Shown here: one piece after another, positions 17,884-25,409 of the stretch
Layout of the letters: each line of letters begins with the position of its first letter
How positions within the stretch are numbered: position 1 is the stretch's first letter
Program-made: the position numbers and the translations under genes
Source of the DNA: an uncultured Bacteroidales bacterium
GTDB lineage: Bacteria > Bacteroidota > Bacteroidia > Bacteroidales > Paludibacteraceae
DNA length: 64,000 nucleotides
Direction: 5' to 3'
Assembly: GCA_947164985.1 (NCBI GenBank)
Contig: CAMUYI010000001.1
Coordinates: forward strand, 124,001 to 188,000
The notes under the pieces: model-generated
Databases searched by the model: none
Seen by the model: the letters and a program-made list of their open reading frames with translations, nothing else
Told to the model about the DNA's origin: nothing

Positions 17884-19104
17884 ATGAAAATTACGAATAC
17901 GGCATTTTTGTGTGGCTATTTCTCGGCAAATTGCCCGGTAAAAGGTTTGAAAGAAGGCGGTTGGGTCAAACGTGCATACACTGAGGAAGATGTTATCAAA
18001 TTGCAGAACTATTATTTCCCGGAGTTTGCGCAATGTATGGCGGACGAGATCACCTTGTACTCGATGCCTATCCATAATGCATGTTCGCTCGATTTCAACG
18101 GAGAAAAAGTGCCTTTCCTCATCGAAGAAATTCGTCTTTGGGAGGCGCCGTTTAACATCATCCTCTATGCCGTCAAGTTGCGTTTCGAGGAGGTGGAGTT
18201 TAATAGCGTGACTTGGGCGCTGAACTCGCTTCGCAACTTTGTTTTCTATCGTGACATGCATCGCCCGTTCATGGACGCAGCGCTATACCCCATCATGGAG
18301 ATCTATAACAAGACCATGGATGCGCATGAGACCTTCGATAAGGATATATCGTGGTTGGCAGAGAGCGGTAATAAATTCAAGATCTTCCAGATTCTCAAGA
18401 CCGCAGAGCCTATTGAGCAAGGGGATGAGCAGTTGCTCATCTACGATGCAGCTACTTTGGCTGCCCATACGCCGCATTCAACAGGCATCAACAGTCCCAC
18501 CTACGTGCAGCATGTGCTAGATGAGCATTATATATCCGTCTTCTCCGGTTGGTCGGGGATTGCCCTCTTGGATACCTTCACGCTCATGACCACCGACACG
18601 CCGGAATGGGTGATCGCTAACTGGGAGAAGGATTATTTCGAGAAGATATATATCTATCAGCTATTCCGCAAGGTGTTCCTCTACTCGGTGAACCTGCACT
18701 ACCGTCGTCGTACGGAAGATGTATTGGAGTTGGAGAAAAAACTGAGTCTCTTTGAGCAGAATCACAGTTATCCGGCTATCTCGTATAATTTCCTGCCGAA
18801 TATTATCAACAGTGCCATCGAGAAGAGTCTGAACACGCAGCGCGACTATGACCAGTTGAACCGCATGATCAACAAAGAGTTGGATATCCGTCGTAACCAG
18901 GCAGAGGAAAAGACGAACCATTTCCTGACCTTCCTGACCTGCCTCACGCTCTTCTCGGCGATCTACGATGCGGCCAGTTTGTTTAACGACAGTTTCGGGT
19001 ACGCCGACGTCTTCCCAAGCGACCATTTCGGTTTCCGCTTCGTGAGCACGATCCTGTTGGCTGTCGTCTTGATCATCTATCTGATTCTCAACAAAAAGAA
19101 ATAA
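17884..19104 (+). CDS. Membrane protein with CorA-like C-terminal architecture, divergent from the NTPase
   Basis: This 406-residue protein has a large cytosolic alpha/beta then helical region (1-340). A long charged helix (about 275-345, RRRTEDVLELEKKLSLFEQ) follows, then two transmembrane segments at about 347-367 and 386-403, ending in NKKK. A long helix feeding two C-terminal TMs is the layout of CorA channels, but the GMN signature between the TMs is absent and the loop reads SFGYADVF. CorA-like membrane proteins without transport function occur as effectors in some defence systems. The shared bidirectional promoter with the HEPN-STAND NTPase suggests they act together. No family is recognised with certainty. 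Confidence 0.6.
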   Translation: MKITNTAFLCGYFSANCPVKGLKEGGWVKRAYTEEDVIKLQNYYFPEFAQCMADEITLYSMPIHNACSLDFNGEKVPFLIEEIRLWEAPFNIILYAVKLRFEEVEFNSVTWALNSLRNFVFYRDMHRPFMDAALYPIMEIYNKTMDAHETFDKDISWLAESGNKFKIFQILKTAEPIEQGDEQLLIYDAATLAAHTPHSTGINSPTYVQHVLDEHYISVFSGWSGIALLDTFTLMTTDTPEWVIANWEKDYFEKIYIYQLFRKVFLYSVNLHYRRRTEDVLELEKKLSLFEQNHSYPAISYNFLPNIINSAIEKSLNTQRDYDQLNRMINKELDIRRNQAEEKTNHFLTFLTCLTLFSAIYDAASLFNDSFGYADVFPSDHFGFRFVSTILLAVVLIIYLILNKKK

Positions 19105-19113
19105 GACGATCGA

Positions 19114-19153
19114 CAAAAAAGAAGCACAACCCTTTCGGATTGTGCTTTTTTTT
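19114..19153. terminator. Intrinsic terminator between convergent genes
   Basis: Hairpin AGCACAA/TTGTGCT (19123-19129 and 19140-19146) is flanked by an A-run on the left and eight T on the right. It serves the membrane protein gene (+) and efp (-). Confidence 0.88.
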
Positions 19154-19171
19154 CTGCCTATAGGCGATCAA

Positions 19172-19735
19172 TTAACGAACGCGCTCGCAGTATGAACCGT
19201 CACGGGTGTCGATACGGATGATCTCGCCTTCGTTGATGAAGAGCGGAACACGTACCTCAGCGCCTGTCTCAACCGTCGCCGGTTTGAGCGTGTTGGTAGC
19301 GGTATCACCTTTGAGGCCCGGCTCGGTGTAGGTTACTTGCAACTCTACCTTGGTCGGCAGCTCAGCGAAGAGCACGGTATCACTCGAAGCATCCGAAACA
19401 ACATCTACGGTCATTCCCTCTTTGAGGAAGTCTACACCGGTGATGAGGTCATGTGCGATAGGCACTTGCTCGAAGGTCTCGTTATTCATGAAGATGAAGT
19501 CCTCACCCTCTTTGTAGAGGAATTGGTACGGGCGACGCTCTACGCGTACATCCTCCAGTTTCTCACCGATATTGAAGCGGCGCTCCAATACGCGACCATC
19601 CACTACATCTTTAAATTTAACACGCATAATGGTGTTACCCTTACCCGGTTTTACGTGCAGGAACTCGATTACGAAATACAGACGGCCATCCATGCGGATA
19701 CATACGCCGTTTTTGATGTCTTGACTGTTTATCAT
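19172..19735 (-). CDS. efp: Elongation factor P
   Basis: This 187-residue protein has the three EF-P domains: the KOW-like N-domain ([15 protein letters not shown]), the tip loop HVKPGKGN with K32 at the position modified in other bacteria, and the two OB domains (central EFVPIAHDL-like region, C-terminal [18 protein letters not shown]). It relieves ribosome stalling at polyproline. The start is the ATG at 19735; longer frames upstream run through the promoter and into marC on the other strand. It is transcribed from the bidirectional promoter at 19771-19818. Confidence 0.95.
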   Translation of the reverse strand: MINSQDIKNGVCIRMDGRLYFVIEFLHVKPGKGNTIMRVKFKDVVDGRVLERRFNIGEKLEDVRVERRPYQFLYKEGEDFIFMNNETFEQVPIAHDLITGVDFLKEGMTVDVVSDASSDTVLFAELPTKVELQVTYTEPGLKGDTATNTLKPATVETGAEVRVPLFINEGEIIRIDTRDGSYCERVR

Positions 19736-19770
19736 ACTAGTATAAATTATATATTTTCGAAAAATCGCTG

Positions 19771-19818
19771 CAAAATTAGTAAAAAATTTGCATATATGCA
19801 AGAAATTTTGTAATTTTG
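19771..19818. promoter_or_regulatory. Bidirectional promoter for efp and marC operon
   Basis: The palindrome TTGCATATATGCAA is centred near 19795. Plus: TTTG (19787-19790), 20 nt, TAATTTTG (19811-19818). Minus: TTG, 20 nt, TAATTTTG (19778-19771). Its layout is nearly identical to the promoter at 2837-2884. Confidence 0.8.
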
Positions 19819-19841
19819 CACTCAAATTTGATAAAATACCT

Positions 19842-20453
19842 ATGGAAACAATACAAAATTTCTTCTCTGACTTGGATATTTGGCAGATTTTGTCGGCGTT
19901 TGTCTTCATGATCGCTATCATCGATCCGTTCGGTAATATTCCTATCACGATCAACATGGAGAAGCGGGGCATTAAGATTAATGCTTGGCACGTTTGTTTG
20001 GCGAGTTTGATCATCCTGATGGCCTTCCTTTTTGCCGGCGAATGGATATTGATGATCTTTGGCGTGAAGATCGAGTATTTTGCGGTTGCAGGTGGATTTG
20101 TGATCTTCCTGATGGCGATGGAGATGGTGTTGGATATCACGATTTTCCAGAACGATAAGTTGGAGGGCGAGATCGGTAGCGGCAGTTCGATCGTGCCGCT
20201 GGCTTTTCCGATGTATGCGGGTCCTGGTGCTTTCACGGCATTGGTGGCTATCACGGCAGAGTATAGCACAAGCAACCTCTGCATCGCGCTTATTCTATGT
20301 ATCTTGGTGCTCTACCTGGTGCTTATCGGAACACACTGGTTAACCAAATTCATGGGGCAGACGACGCTCTATATCATCCGTAAGTTCTTCGGCATCATCG
20401 TGTTGGCGATCTCGTGTAAGTTGATGTTCGGTAACCTGGCTATAATATTTTAA
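19842..20453 (+). CDS. MarC family integral membrane protein
   Basis: This 203-residue protein has six hydrophobic segments and the MarC-family features [10 protein letters not shown] near the N-terminus and [19 protein letters not shown] in the middle. The function of MarC proteins is unresolved; the old link to multiple antibiotic resistance was not confirmed. The start at 19842 ([10 protein letters not shown]) follows the promoter by 23 bp. It is the first gene of the marC-rpiB-radical SAM-MBL-menA operon. Confidence 0.9.
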   Translation: METIQNFFSDLDIWQILSAFVFMIAIIDPFGNIPITINMEKRGIKINAWHVCLASLIILMAFLFAGEWILMIFGVKIEYFAVAGGFVIFLMAMEMVLDITIFQNDKLEGEIGSGSSIVPLAFPMYAGPGAFTALVAITAEYSTSNLCIALILCILVLYLVLIGTHWLTKFMGQTTLYIIRKFFGIIVLAISCKLMFGNLAIIF

Positions 20454-20464
20454 ATCGTTCAGAT

Positions 20465-20914
20465 ATGAAAAGTTTTAGTGACATGACCATCGCGTTGGCA
20501 AGTGACCACGCCGGTTTTCCGTTAAAAGAGAAAGTGCAGTTGTTCTTGGAGGACAATGGTGCTAAAGTGAAAGATTTCGGTTGCTACAACACTGAGAGTT
20601 GTGACTATCCGGATTATGCCCATCCGCTGGCTGAAGCAGTAGAGAAAGGTGAGTACGAGTTCGGTATCGTGATCTGCTCGACGGGTAACGGCATCTGCAT
20701 GACGGCGAATAAGCATCAAGGTATCCGTGCCGCACTGTGTTGGGAACCGAAGTTGGCTGAACTGGCACGTGCACACAATAATGCGAATGTGTTAGGTTTG
20801 CCGGCAAGTTTCATCTCCGCTGTACAGGCGCTGGACATCGTACGTACGTTCTTCCAGACGGATTTCGAAGGCGAACGCCATGAGCGTCGTATTAACAAGA
20901 TCCCGTGTAAGTAA
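20465..20914 (+). CDS. rpiB: Ribose-5-phosphate isomerase B
   Basis: This 149-residue RpiB/LacAB-family protein has the phosphate-binding ALASDHAGFPLKE N-terminus and the catalytic Cys region IVICSTGNGICM with GNG. It also has ANK and the C-terminal NVLGLPA. It interconverts ribulose 5-phosphate and ribose 5-phosphate in the pentose phosphate pathway. The nearest ATG upstream of the conserved core is at 20465; MTIALASDHAG at 20483 is an alternative. The end overlaps the radical SAM start by 35 bp. Confidence 0.94.
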   Translation: MKSFSDMTIALASDHAGFPLKEKVQLFLEDNGAKVKDFGCYNTESCDYPDYAHPLAEAVEKGEYEFGIVICSTGNGICMTANKHQGIRAALCWEPKLAELARAHNNANVLGLPASFISAVQALDIVRTFFQTDFEGERHERRINKIPCK

Positions 20915-21878
20915 CGCTCTTCGTTGCTATGTGAATTACGCACTAAGCCGTCTCGGTTTGGTGCGTATTACGCATTTGCCCCTATTCGTCAGTGTGGAAC
21001 CGGCAGCCGTTTGTCAATTGCGCTGCCCCGCTTGCCCAGTGGGACTTCGACATGTCGAGACCTCGAGATCTCGAGATCTCGAAAGGACGATGTCCCTTGA
21101 TACTTGGCATCGTATTCTCGCTGAGATACGCGATACGACCTTGGTCGTGCAGTTCTATTTTCAGGGCGAACCCCTTCTGAATAAGGACCTGCCGCAGATG
21201 ATAAAAGAGGCGCATGAGGCTGGGCTTTATACCATCGTCAGCACCAATGCGCAGGCGATGACCGAACAGATGGCGGAGGACTTAGTGACAGCCGGGCTGG
21301 ATCGTATCATTGTCTCGATGGATGGCTTGAGTGAAGCGAGTTATAATGCGTACCGCATAGGTGGCAGTCTGGAGAAAACCAAAGAGGCTTTACGTTTCCT
21401 TCGCAAAGCGAAAAATGAACTGTCGTCATCACGTCATCACGTCATCACGTCATCTCCCATCATCGAACTGCAATGCTTGCGCTTGCGAAGCAACGAACAC
21501 GAATGGGCGCAGTTTAAACGGCAATATAAGACCTTAGGCGCCGATCGCTTGGTTTTCAAGACCGCACAACTGTACGATTATACACATGGTCACCCGCTGA
21601 TGCCATCCGATAAGCGATATAGCCGGTATGTGCTCGGCAAGGATGGTGTCTATCACCGCAAGAAGGTAGGCAAAGGTTGTTTCCGCGTATGGAGCGGAGT
21701 GGTCATTACGACTAACGGCGAAGTGCTGCCTTGCTGTTATGACAAAGCGCACGCGCATGCGTACGGTAATATTATGGTGTCCTCGCTGAAGGACTTGTTT
21801 GGCAATGAGAAAGCAACCACTTTCCGAAAAGCGGCACTGAACGAACAACCACAAATCTGTCAAGAATGCTGGAAATAA
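20880..21878 (+). CDS. Radical SAM/SPASM-type protein
   Basis: This 332-residue protein has the radical SAM cluster motif C45-x3-C49-x2-C52 (VCQLRCPACP). It has the FQGEPLLNKDLP strand and a C-terminal auxiliary cysteine region (GEVLPCCYDK and ICQECW) typical of SPASM/twitch domains. Such enzymes modify peptides or RNA, or act in cofactor synthesis; the substrate is unknown. Its first 34 bases overlap rpiB and its end overlaps the MBL gene by 13 bp, so expression is tightly coupled. Two 8-bp tandem repeats are read in frame, encoding HVETSRSRDLERT directly after the cluster motif and SSRHHVITSS in the barrel. Both are probably surface loops. Confidence 0.88.
   Translation: MSVVLTRSRVSNALRCYVNYALSRLGLVRITHLPLFVSVEPAAVCQLRCPACPVGLRHVETSRSRDLERTMSLDTWHRILAEIRDTTLVVQFYFQGEPLLNKDLPQMIKEAHEAGLYTIVSTNAQAMTEQMAEDLVTAGLDRIIVSMDGLSEASYNAYRIGGSLEKTKEALRFLRKAKNELSSSRHHVITSSPIIELQCLRLRSNEHEWAQFKRQYKTLGADRLVFKTAQLYDYTHGHPLMPSDKRYSRYVLGKDGVYHRKKVGKGCFRVWSGVVITTNGEVLPCCYDKAHAHAYGNIMVSSLKDLFGNEKATTFRKAALNEQPQICQECWK
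21047..21085 (+). repeat. In-frame 8-bp repeat TCGAGATC inside the radical SAM gene
   Basis: Units TCGAGACC, TCGAGATC, TCGAGATC and TCGAAAGG follow the CxxxCxxC motif by about ten codons and encode an Arg/Ser/Glu-rich loop. The unit is near-palindromic. Confidence 0.7.
21422..21456 (+). repeat. In-frame 8-bp repeat CGTCATCA inside the radical SAM gene
   Basis: Four units (the last CGTCATCT) are read as SSRHHVITSS. The period of 8 shifts frame each unit, yet no stop arises. Confidence 0.75.
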
Positions 21879-22489
21879 AATCCTTTGTCTTCGGTCCGTT
21901 TGGTACCAACACCTATGTGGTAAGTGACGGTCAGCAGGTTCTGCTGATAGATCCTGCGTGCAGCAACCCGTACGAGGAGCAGGTATTGCTGCGCTATATA
22001 GAAAAACTTTCAATTTTCAATTATCAATTTTCAATTATCGCCACCCACGGACATTTGGATCATCTATGGGGCGCCAAATGGGCGACCGAACAATGGCATA
22101 CACCGGTCTTGATGCATGAGGCAGATATCCCGATGGCGCTAGCCATGCAACAACAGTACGACCTCTTTGGTGTCCACCGAACCGCAGAGAGTTTTCCGAT
22201 CGAAGATATAAAATCTTCAATCTTAAATCTTAAATCTCAAATGAGCAATTTTGAATTGCTCGAAACACCCGGTCATACTCCCGGATCGATATGTCTCTAT
22301 TGGCCGGAAGAGAAAGTACTACTTTCCGGTGACACGCTCTTTCAGATGGGGTACGGTCGTACTGACTTACCCGGAGGTAATATGGGACAACTGATTGCAT
22401 CTTTAGAGCATTTATTTACACTCCCTGCCGATACCGTGGTCTATCCGGGGCATGGGGCAGAAACAACTATTGGAGAAGAAAGAAGATAA
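21866..22489 (+). CDS. MBL-fold metallo-hydrolase (glyoxalase II-like)
   Basis: This 207-residue metallo-beta-lactamase-fold protein has the metal motif T-H61-G-H63-L-D65-H66, then ETPGHTPGS with the third histidine, LLSGDTLF with the bridging Asp, and VVYPGHG at the C-terminus. It is a short, single-domain hydrolase of the glyoxalase II/YcbL type, probably acting on a thioester. Two 7-bp repeat arrays are read in frame: one immediately before the metal motif (KLSIFNYQFSIIAT) and one before the PGHTPGS strand (SSILNLKSQMSNFE). It overlaps the radical SAM gene at its start and precedes menA by 3 bp. Confidence 0.9.
   Translation: MLEIKSFVFGPFGTNTYVVSDGQQVLLIDPACSNPYEEQVLLRYIEKLSIFNYQFSIIATHGHLDHLWGAKWATEQWHTPVLMHEADIPMALAMQQQYDLFGVHRTAESFPIEDIKSSILNLKSQMSNFELLETPGHTPGSICLYWPEEKVLLSGDTLFQMGYGRTDLPGGNMGQLIASLEHLFTLPADTVVYPGHGAETTIGEERR
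22006..22038 (+). repeat. In-frame 7-bp repeat TTTCAAT inside the MBL gene
   Basis: Units TTTCAAT, TTTCAAT, TATCAAT and TTTCAAT abut the codons of the THGHLDH metal motif. This orientation of the unit has no stop codon in any frame. Confidence 0.75.
22213..22241 (+). repeat. In-frame 7-bp repeat TCTTAAA inside the MBL gene
   Basis: Units TCTTCAA, TCTTAAA, TCTTAAA and TCTCAAA. In the first and fourth units the TAA of the standard unit would be in frame, and precisely these two carry TCA and CAA instead. Confidence 0.8.
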
Positions 22490-22492
22490 ACT

Positions 22493-23386
22493 ATGAATCC
22501 ATATATCACATCCTTGCGTTTGAGAACACTACCCCTTTCGGTAGCGGGTATTATCTTAGGAAGCGGTCTCGCTTACCAAGATCTTTCAACTTTCCATACC
22601 TTCAGATCGTTCTCCGAAGGAGATAAGAACTTTCAACTTTCAACTTTCATATTGGCGGTATGTACCGCACTTTGTTTGCAGATTTTGAGTAACTTAAGCA
22701 ATGAGTTAGGTGATGCGCAGAAGGGTACGGATAGCGATCAGCATGGCCGCGAAGCGTATGGTCTGCAGGCGGGTACGATCACGCAGAAGCAGATGAAAGG
22801 GATGATCCTGCTCTTTATCGGTTTGGCGATGGTGTCCGGTTTGGCATTGCTGTGGGCAGCTTTCGGTTCGTTGCTTTGTACGCAGAGTTTAGCGTTCATC
22901 AGTTTGGGTGCGCTGGCGATCATCGGTGCCATGACCTATACCTTGGGGAAACATAGTTACGGTTATATTGGCTTGGGCGACTTGGGAGTGTTCCTCTTCT
23001 TTGGTTTGCTGAGCACGATAGGTAGTTATTATCTTCAGACGCAGACGGTGACGTGGGAAGTGGTATGGTGCGGTATCGCGATCGGTCTGCCCTGCGTTGG
23101 GGTATTGAACCTCAATAATATCCGTGATATGCAGAATGATATCATGCATGGTAAACGCACTTTTGCCAGCTTGCTGGGACCGGTAGGCGCACGGATTTAT
23201 CATTATCTGCTGTTGCTCTTCTGTTTGATGATTTTTGTCATCGAAGGACATTATTGGGTAGGATGTATCGTTCCTATCTGGGCATGGCATATCCGAATGC
23301 TCGGCACACACAATGAGATGCTGGACAAACAGATGCCGGTTCTGATGTTTTCTACGCTTGGGGTGTCAATTTTAGCACTCTTTTAA
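22493..23386 (+). CDS. menA: 1,4-dihydroxy-2-naphthoate polyprenyltransferase
   Basis: This 297-residue UbiA-family membrane prenyltransferase has the first Asp-rich motif in NELGDAQKGTDSD (about residues 69-85) and the second in NNIRDMQND. About eight hydrophobic segments follow. MenA joins a polyprenyl chain to DHNA in menaquinone synthesis, so this organism makes menaquinone. Residues about 30-52 (DLSTFHTFRSFSEGDKNFQ) form an insertion between the first and second TM segments that is encoded by 7-bp repeats. It is the last gene of the marC operon and is followed by a strong terminator. Confidence 0.93.
   Translation: MNPYITSLRLRTLPLSVAGIILGSGLAYQDLSTFHTFRSFSEGDKNFQLSTFILAVCTALCLQILSNLSNELGDAQKGTDSDQHGREAYGLQAGTITQKQMKGMILLFIGLAMVSGLALLWAAFGSLLCTQSLAFISLGALAIIGAMTYTLGKHSYGYIGLGDLGVFLFFGLLSTIGSYYLQTQTVTWEVVWCGIAIGLPCVGVLNLNNIRDMQNDIMHGKRTFASLLGPVGARIYHYLLLLFCLMIFVIEGHYWVGCIVPIWAWHIRMLGTHNEMLDKQMPVLMFSTLGVSILALF
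22581..22650 (+). repeat. In-frame 7-bp repeat TTTCAAC inside menA
   Basis: Units of the form TTTCAAC flank a short unique stretch (22603-22628) and are read in frame in an extramembrane loop near the N-terminus. Confidence 0.7.
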
Positions 23387-23434
23387 TATACGCAAACCCG
23401 CACTCGTGCCAATTTTTCCACCTCTAAAATCTCT

Positions 23435-23463
23435 AAATCTGCATCAAAAGTGCAGATTTTTTT
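23435..23463 (+). terminator. Terminator after menA, merged with next promoter
   Basis: Hairpin AAATCTGCA/TGCAGATTT (23435-23443, 23451-23459) is followed by T to 23463. The last three T plus the next G form the TTTG of the following promoter. Confidence 0.85.
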
Positions 23464-23492
23464 GTGTATGTCAGATTATTTTTGTAATTTTG
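23461..23492 (+). promoter_or_regulatory. Promoter of the nuclease/2-TM operon
   Basis: TTTG (23461-23464), 20 nt, TAATTTTG (23485-23492). The -33 element is made of the menA terminator T-tract. Confidence 0.78.
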
Positions 23493-23530
23493 CAAGCGAA
23501 AAGGTAAAAAAAATAAACTAATATTGAGGT

Positions 23531-24229
23531 ATGGCAAAGAAGACTCCAGCAGAGCAAGCTGCAATAGAGATTAAGAGAAGTCTAAAAGAATTAATGGAAG
23601 AAGTTAAACGTCTTCAGTTGCAAATTATTCGTCGTGAAAATAACATAGTAGACCTCAATAATGCTATAGTAAATCTTCAAGAAGAAAAAAGGCAACTTCA
23701 AGAAGATTTCGACAATAACTTTATCAGTATTTTTGGTTTGAAGTACAAAGATTACATGAAAGGTTACGAATTTGAAAAGCATGTCGTTTGGTGGATGCAT
23801 CAGTATTTCGGACAGTATGAGCTTAAGATATGGCAAGGCGACAAGTTTGCTCATCCCTATATAGAGGACGATATGATATGTGCTTCTTGGAATATGTACC
23901 CGGACCTCATCTATGTTGATGAACAGAGCAAACGAGTTGTTACTTTGGAATGTAAGTATAGAAACGACGGAAAGCTAAAGTTTGAACATAGACAATACGA
24001 AAATTATAAAAAGTTTGAGTCTCAGATATGTTCTTATATGGGAGTTGATGCGAGAGTATATATAATGGCAGGTAGTAGAGGTGAGACATCTCATTATCCT
24101 GATTTTATGTATTGTATCCCCATAGACTATTTTGCAGATAAGGATTATGTGGACTATCGTGACATACCGGAATACAAAGTGTATGAGCGGGGATTTTCAA
24201 ACGTAATTAGAGATAATATAGACTTCTAA
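23531..24229 (+). CDS. Coiled-coil protein with PD-(D/E)XK nuclease-like domain
   Basis: This 232-residue protein has an N-terminal coiled coil (about 8-62, rich in E/K/Q/L heptads). A C-terminal restriction-endonuclease-like domain follows: helix KGYEFEKHVVWW (E79/E82), then YPDLIYVD with D125, then VVTLECKYR with E140-x-K142. The D..ExK pattern on consecutive strands is the PD-(D/E)XK signature. It is probably a DNA- or RNA-cleaving enzyme or a nuclease-fold recombination factor. The gene is A/T-rich compared with the menA operon. The 2-TM membrane protein starts 6 bp downstream. A defence or plasmid/phage-related role is inference from the domain pair and island location. Confidence 0.72.
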   Translation: MAKKTPAEQAAIEIKRSLKELMEEVKRLQLQIIRRENNIVDLNNAIVNLQEEKRQLQEDFDNNFISIFGLKYKDYMKGYEFEKHVVWWMHQYFGQYELKIWQGDKFAHPYIEDDMICASWNMYPDLIYVDEQSKRVVTLECKYRNDGKLKFEHRQYENYKKFESQICSYMGVDARVYIMAGSRGETSHYPDFMYCIPIDYFADKDYVDYRDIPEYKVYERGFSNVIRDNIDF

Positions 24230-24234
24230 CCACT

Positions 24235-24864
24235 ATGACTAAACCCAAAAAGAAACCCAATTTATTTCGCTCGCACTCGCCGAGAATGTATAAGATCGTA
24301 ACAGCCTTATTCTCATCCCTTTTGATGATAGGCATAGCGGCATTTATTGTTGCTCTCATGCAATTGATAAGTTTTAAGTGCTCGGAGCCGGGAATGGACA
24401 TAGCTTCGCTTTTTAAGGGCTTTAATTTATTCATGGAGTTACTTTTTGCTATCTTTATTTTGCTATCTATCGCATTTGGCTCGGCGTTCCTATATAACTA
24501 TCTGATAAACAAGAATAATTACGAAGAGACCCGGATTATGGCAGAAGTCAATTCGCCTCTTACCGATGCAGCCAAGGGCCATGAGCAACAAATCATCGAC
24601 CTGATGATATCTGTCATCAAACCCGTCCCCGGAAAGAACACTATCACCACAGCTAAGGCGGCTAAGTTCATTAAGGCCTTGAAGGACTTGAATCTGATTG
24701 ATGTCAATTTAGAAGGACAGCACCTTATTCCGTGGATTGAAATGGTCACTGGATTTGCTGCCGGAAAGACTTCACCTTTTAACCAAGCTCTCAAGTCGGT
24801 TAAAGTGGACGATGACGATGTGCCTAAATACAAGGCACAACTGGAGCAAATCCTTGCTTCCTAA
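24235..24864 (+). CDS. Two-TM membrane protein paired with the nuclease
   Basis: This 209-residue protein has a basic N-terminus (KPKKKP), TM segments at about 20-46 and 64-88 with a short external loop, then a cytosolic domain of about 120 residues. The cytosolic part (ITTAKAAKFIKALKDLNLI...WIEMVTGF) looks helical and reminiscent of small regulatory or DNA-mimic domains; I do not recognise it. It is 6 bp from the nuclease gene, so the pair is co-expressed and could form a membrane-tethered nuclease system. Confidence 0.65.
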   Translation: MTKPKKKPNLFRSHSPRMYKIVTALFSSLLMIGIAAFIVALMQLISFKCSEPGMDIASLFKGFNLFMELLFAIFILLSIAFGSAFLYNYLINKNNYEETRIMAEVNSPLTDAAKGHEQQIIDLMISVIKPVPGKNTITTAKAAKFIKALKDLNLIDVNLEGQHLIPWIEMVTGFAAGKTSPFNQALKSVKVDDDDVPKYKAQLEQILAS

Positions 24865-24897
24865 TTTCGTCACATCTCATTTGATTTTTTTGATAGT

Positions 24898-24927
24898 CTT
24901 GATAGTCGAATCTATCAAGGCTTTTTT
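24898..24927 (+). terminator. Terminator after the 2-TM gene, abutting next promoter
   Basis: Hairpin CTTGATAG/CTATCAAG (24898-24905 and 24912-24919) followed by six T (24922-24927). The CTTG -33 box of the next promoter starts at the very next base. Confidence 0.85.
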
Positions 24928-24959
24928 CTTGCATAGCTCCTACAAAAGCAGTACCTTTG
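24928..24959 (+). promoter_or_regulatory. Promoter of the lipoprotein pair
   Basis: CTTG (24928-24931), 20 nt ending AAGCAG, TACCTTTG (24952-24959). Confidence 0.75.
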
Positions 24960-24985
24960 CACCGCAATTCAAAATTTCAAGCGTT

Positions 24986-25402
24986 ATGAAAAACCTACTT
25001 AATCGTGCCCTTGCGGCTAAGAAAAGACTTATTTATCTCCTTATCCTCGCAGCTTCGATAGTTGCTGTTGGATGCTCAAACAATGAACCGACGTACACAT
25101 CGTCTTCCGAATCAGCTCTTTCTGTTATAGGACACACCTACAAGTACAAGAGTAATAGCAACTACATTAGTTATTATTTCGCATCGAGCGGTACATGCAC
25201 GTACACTTCTTATGTGAATGGCGAGTACTTTTCTACTTCCAACCTTACTTATAAGATAGATGATAATAATGTGGATGTCTATACTGACAACTCTTCAAAT
25301 TGGCAGACAAGCAAACGGAATATGCTTCTCTATCATCTGGTCTATCTTCCTTCATCGGATGCTCTCTCTTGGGAAAACCTCGTTTTTAACCGTGTAAACT
25401 AA
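24986..25402 (+). CDS. Small lipoprotein of unknown function
   Basis: This 138-residue protein has a lipoprotein signal peptide (basic n-region, LLILAASIVAVGC with Cys 30 as the lipidation site). The mature part is Ser/Tyr/Asn-rich and beta-looking (YKYKSNSNYISYYF, NVDVYTDNSSNW), resembling small Bacteroidales cell-surface lipoproteins with a single beta domain. I chose the ATG at 24986 because it follows the promoter by 26 bp and opens the signal peptide. The next gene begins 7 bp downstream. No defined function. Confidence 0.75.
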   Translation: MKNLLNRALAAKKRLIYLLILAASIVAVGCSNNEPTYTSSSESALSVIGHTYKYKSNSNYISYYFASSGTCTYTSYVNGEYFSTSNLTYKIDDNNVDVYTDNSSNWQTSKRNMLLYHLVYLPSSDALSWENLVFNRVN

Positions 25403-25409
25403 CAAGACT

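Noticed and set aside
21422..21456. CGTCATCA repeats as a CRISPR remnant
   Set aside because: Units are contiguous with no spacers and are translated within a conserved enzyme; there are no cas genes.
24737..24985. Extended N-terminus for the lipoprotein (221-residue frame from 24737)
   Set aside because: It would overlap the 2-TM gene and run through a terminator and a promoter; the ATG at 24986 opens a clean lipoprotein signal peptide.
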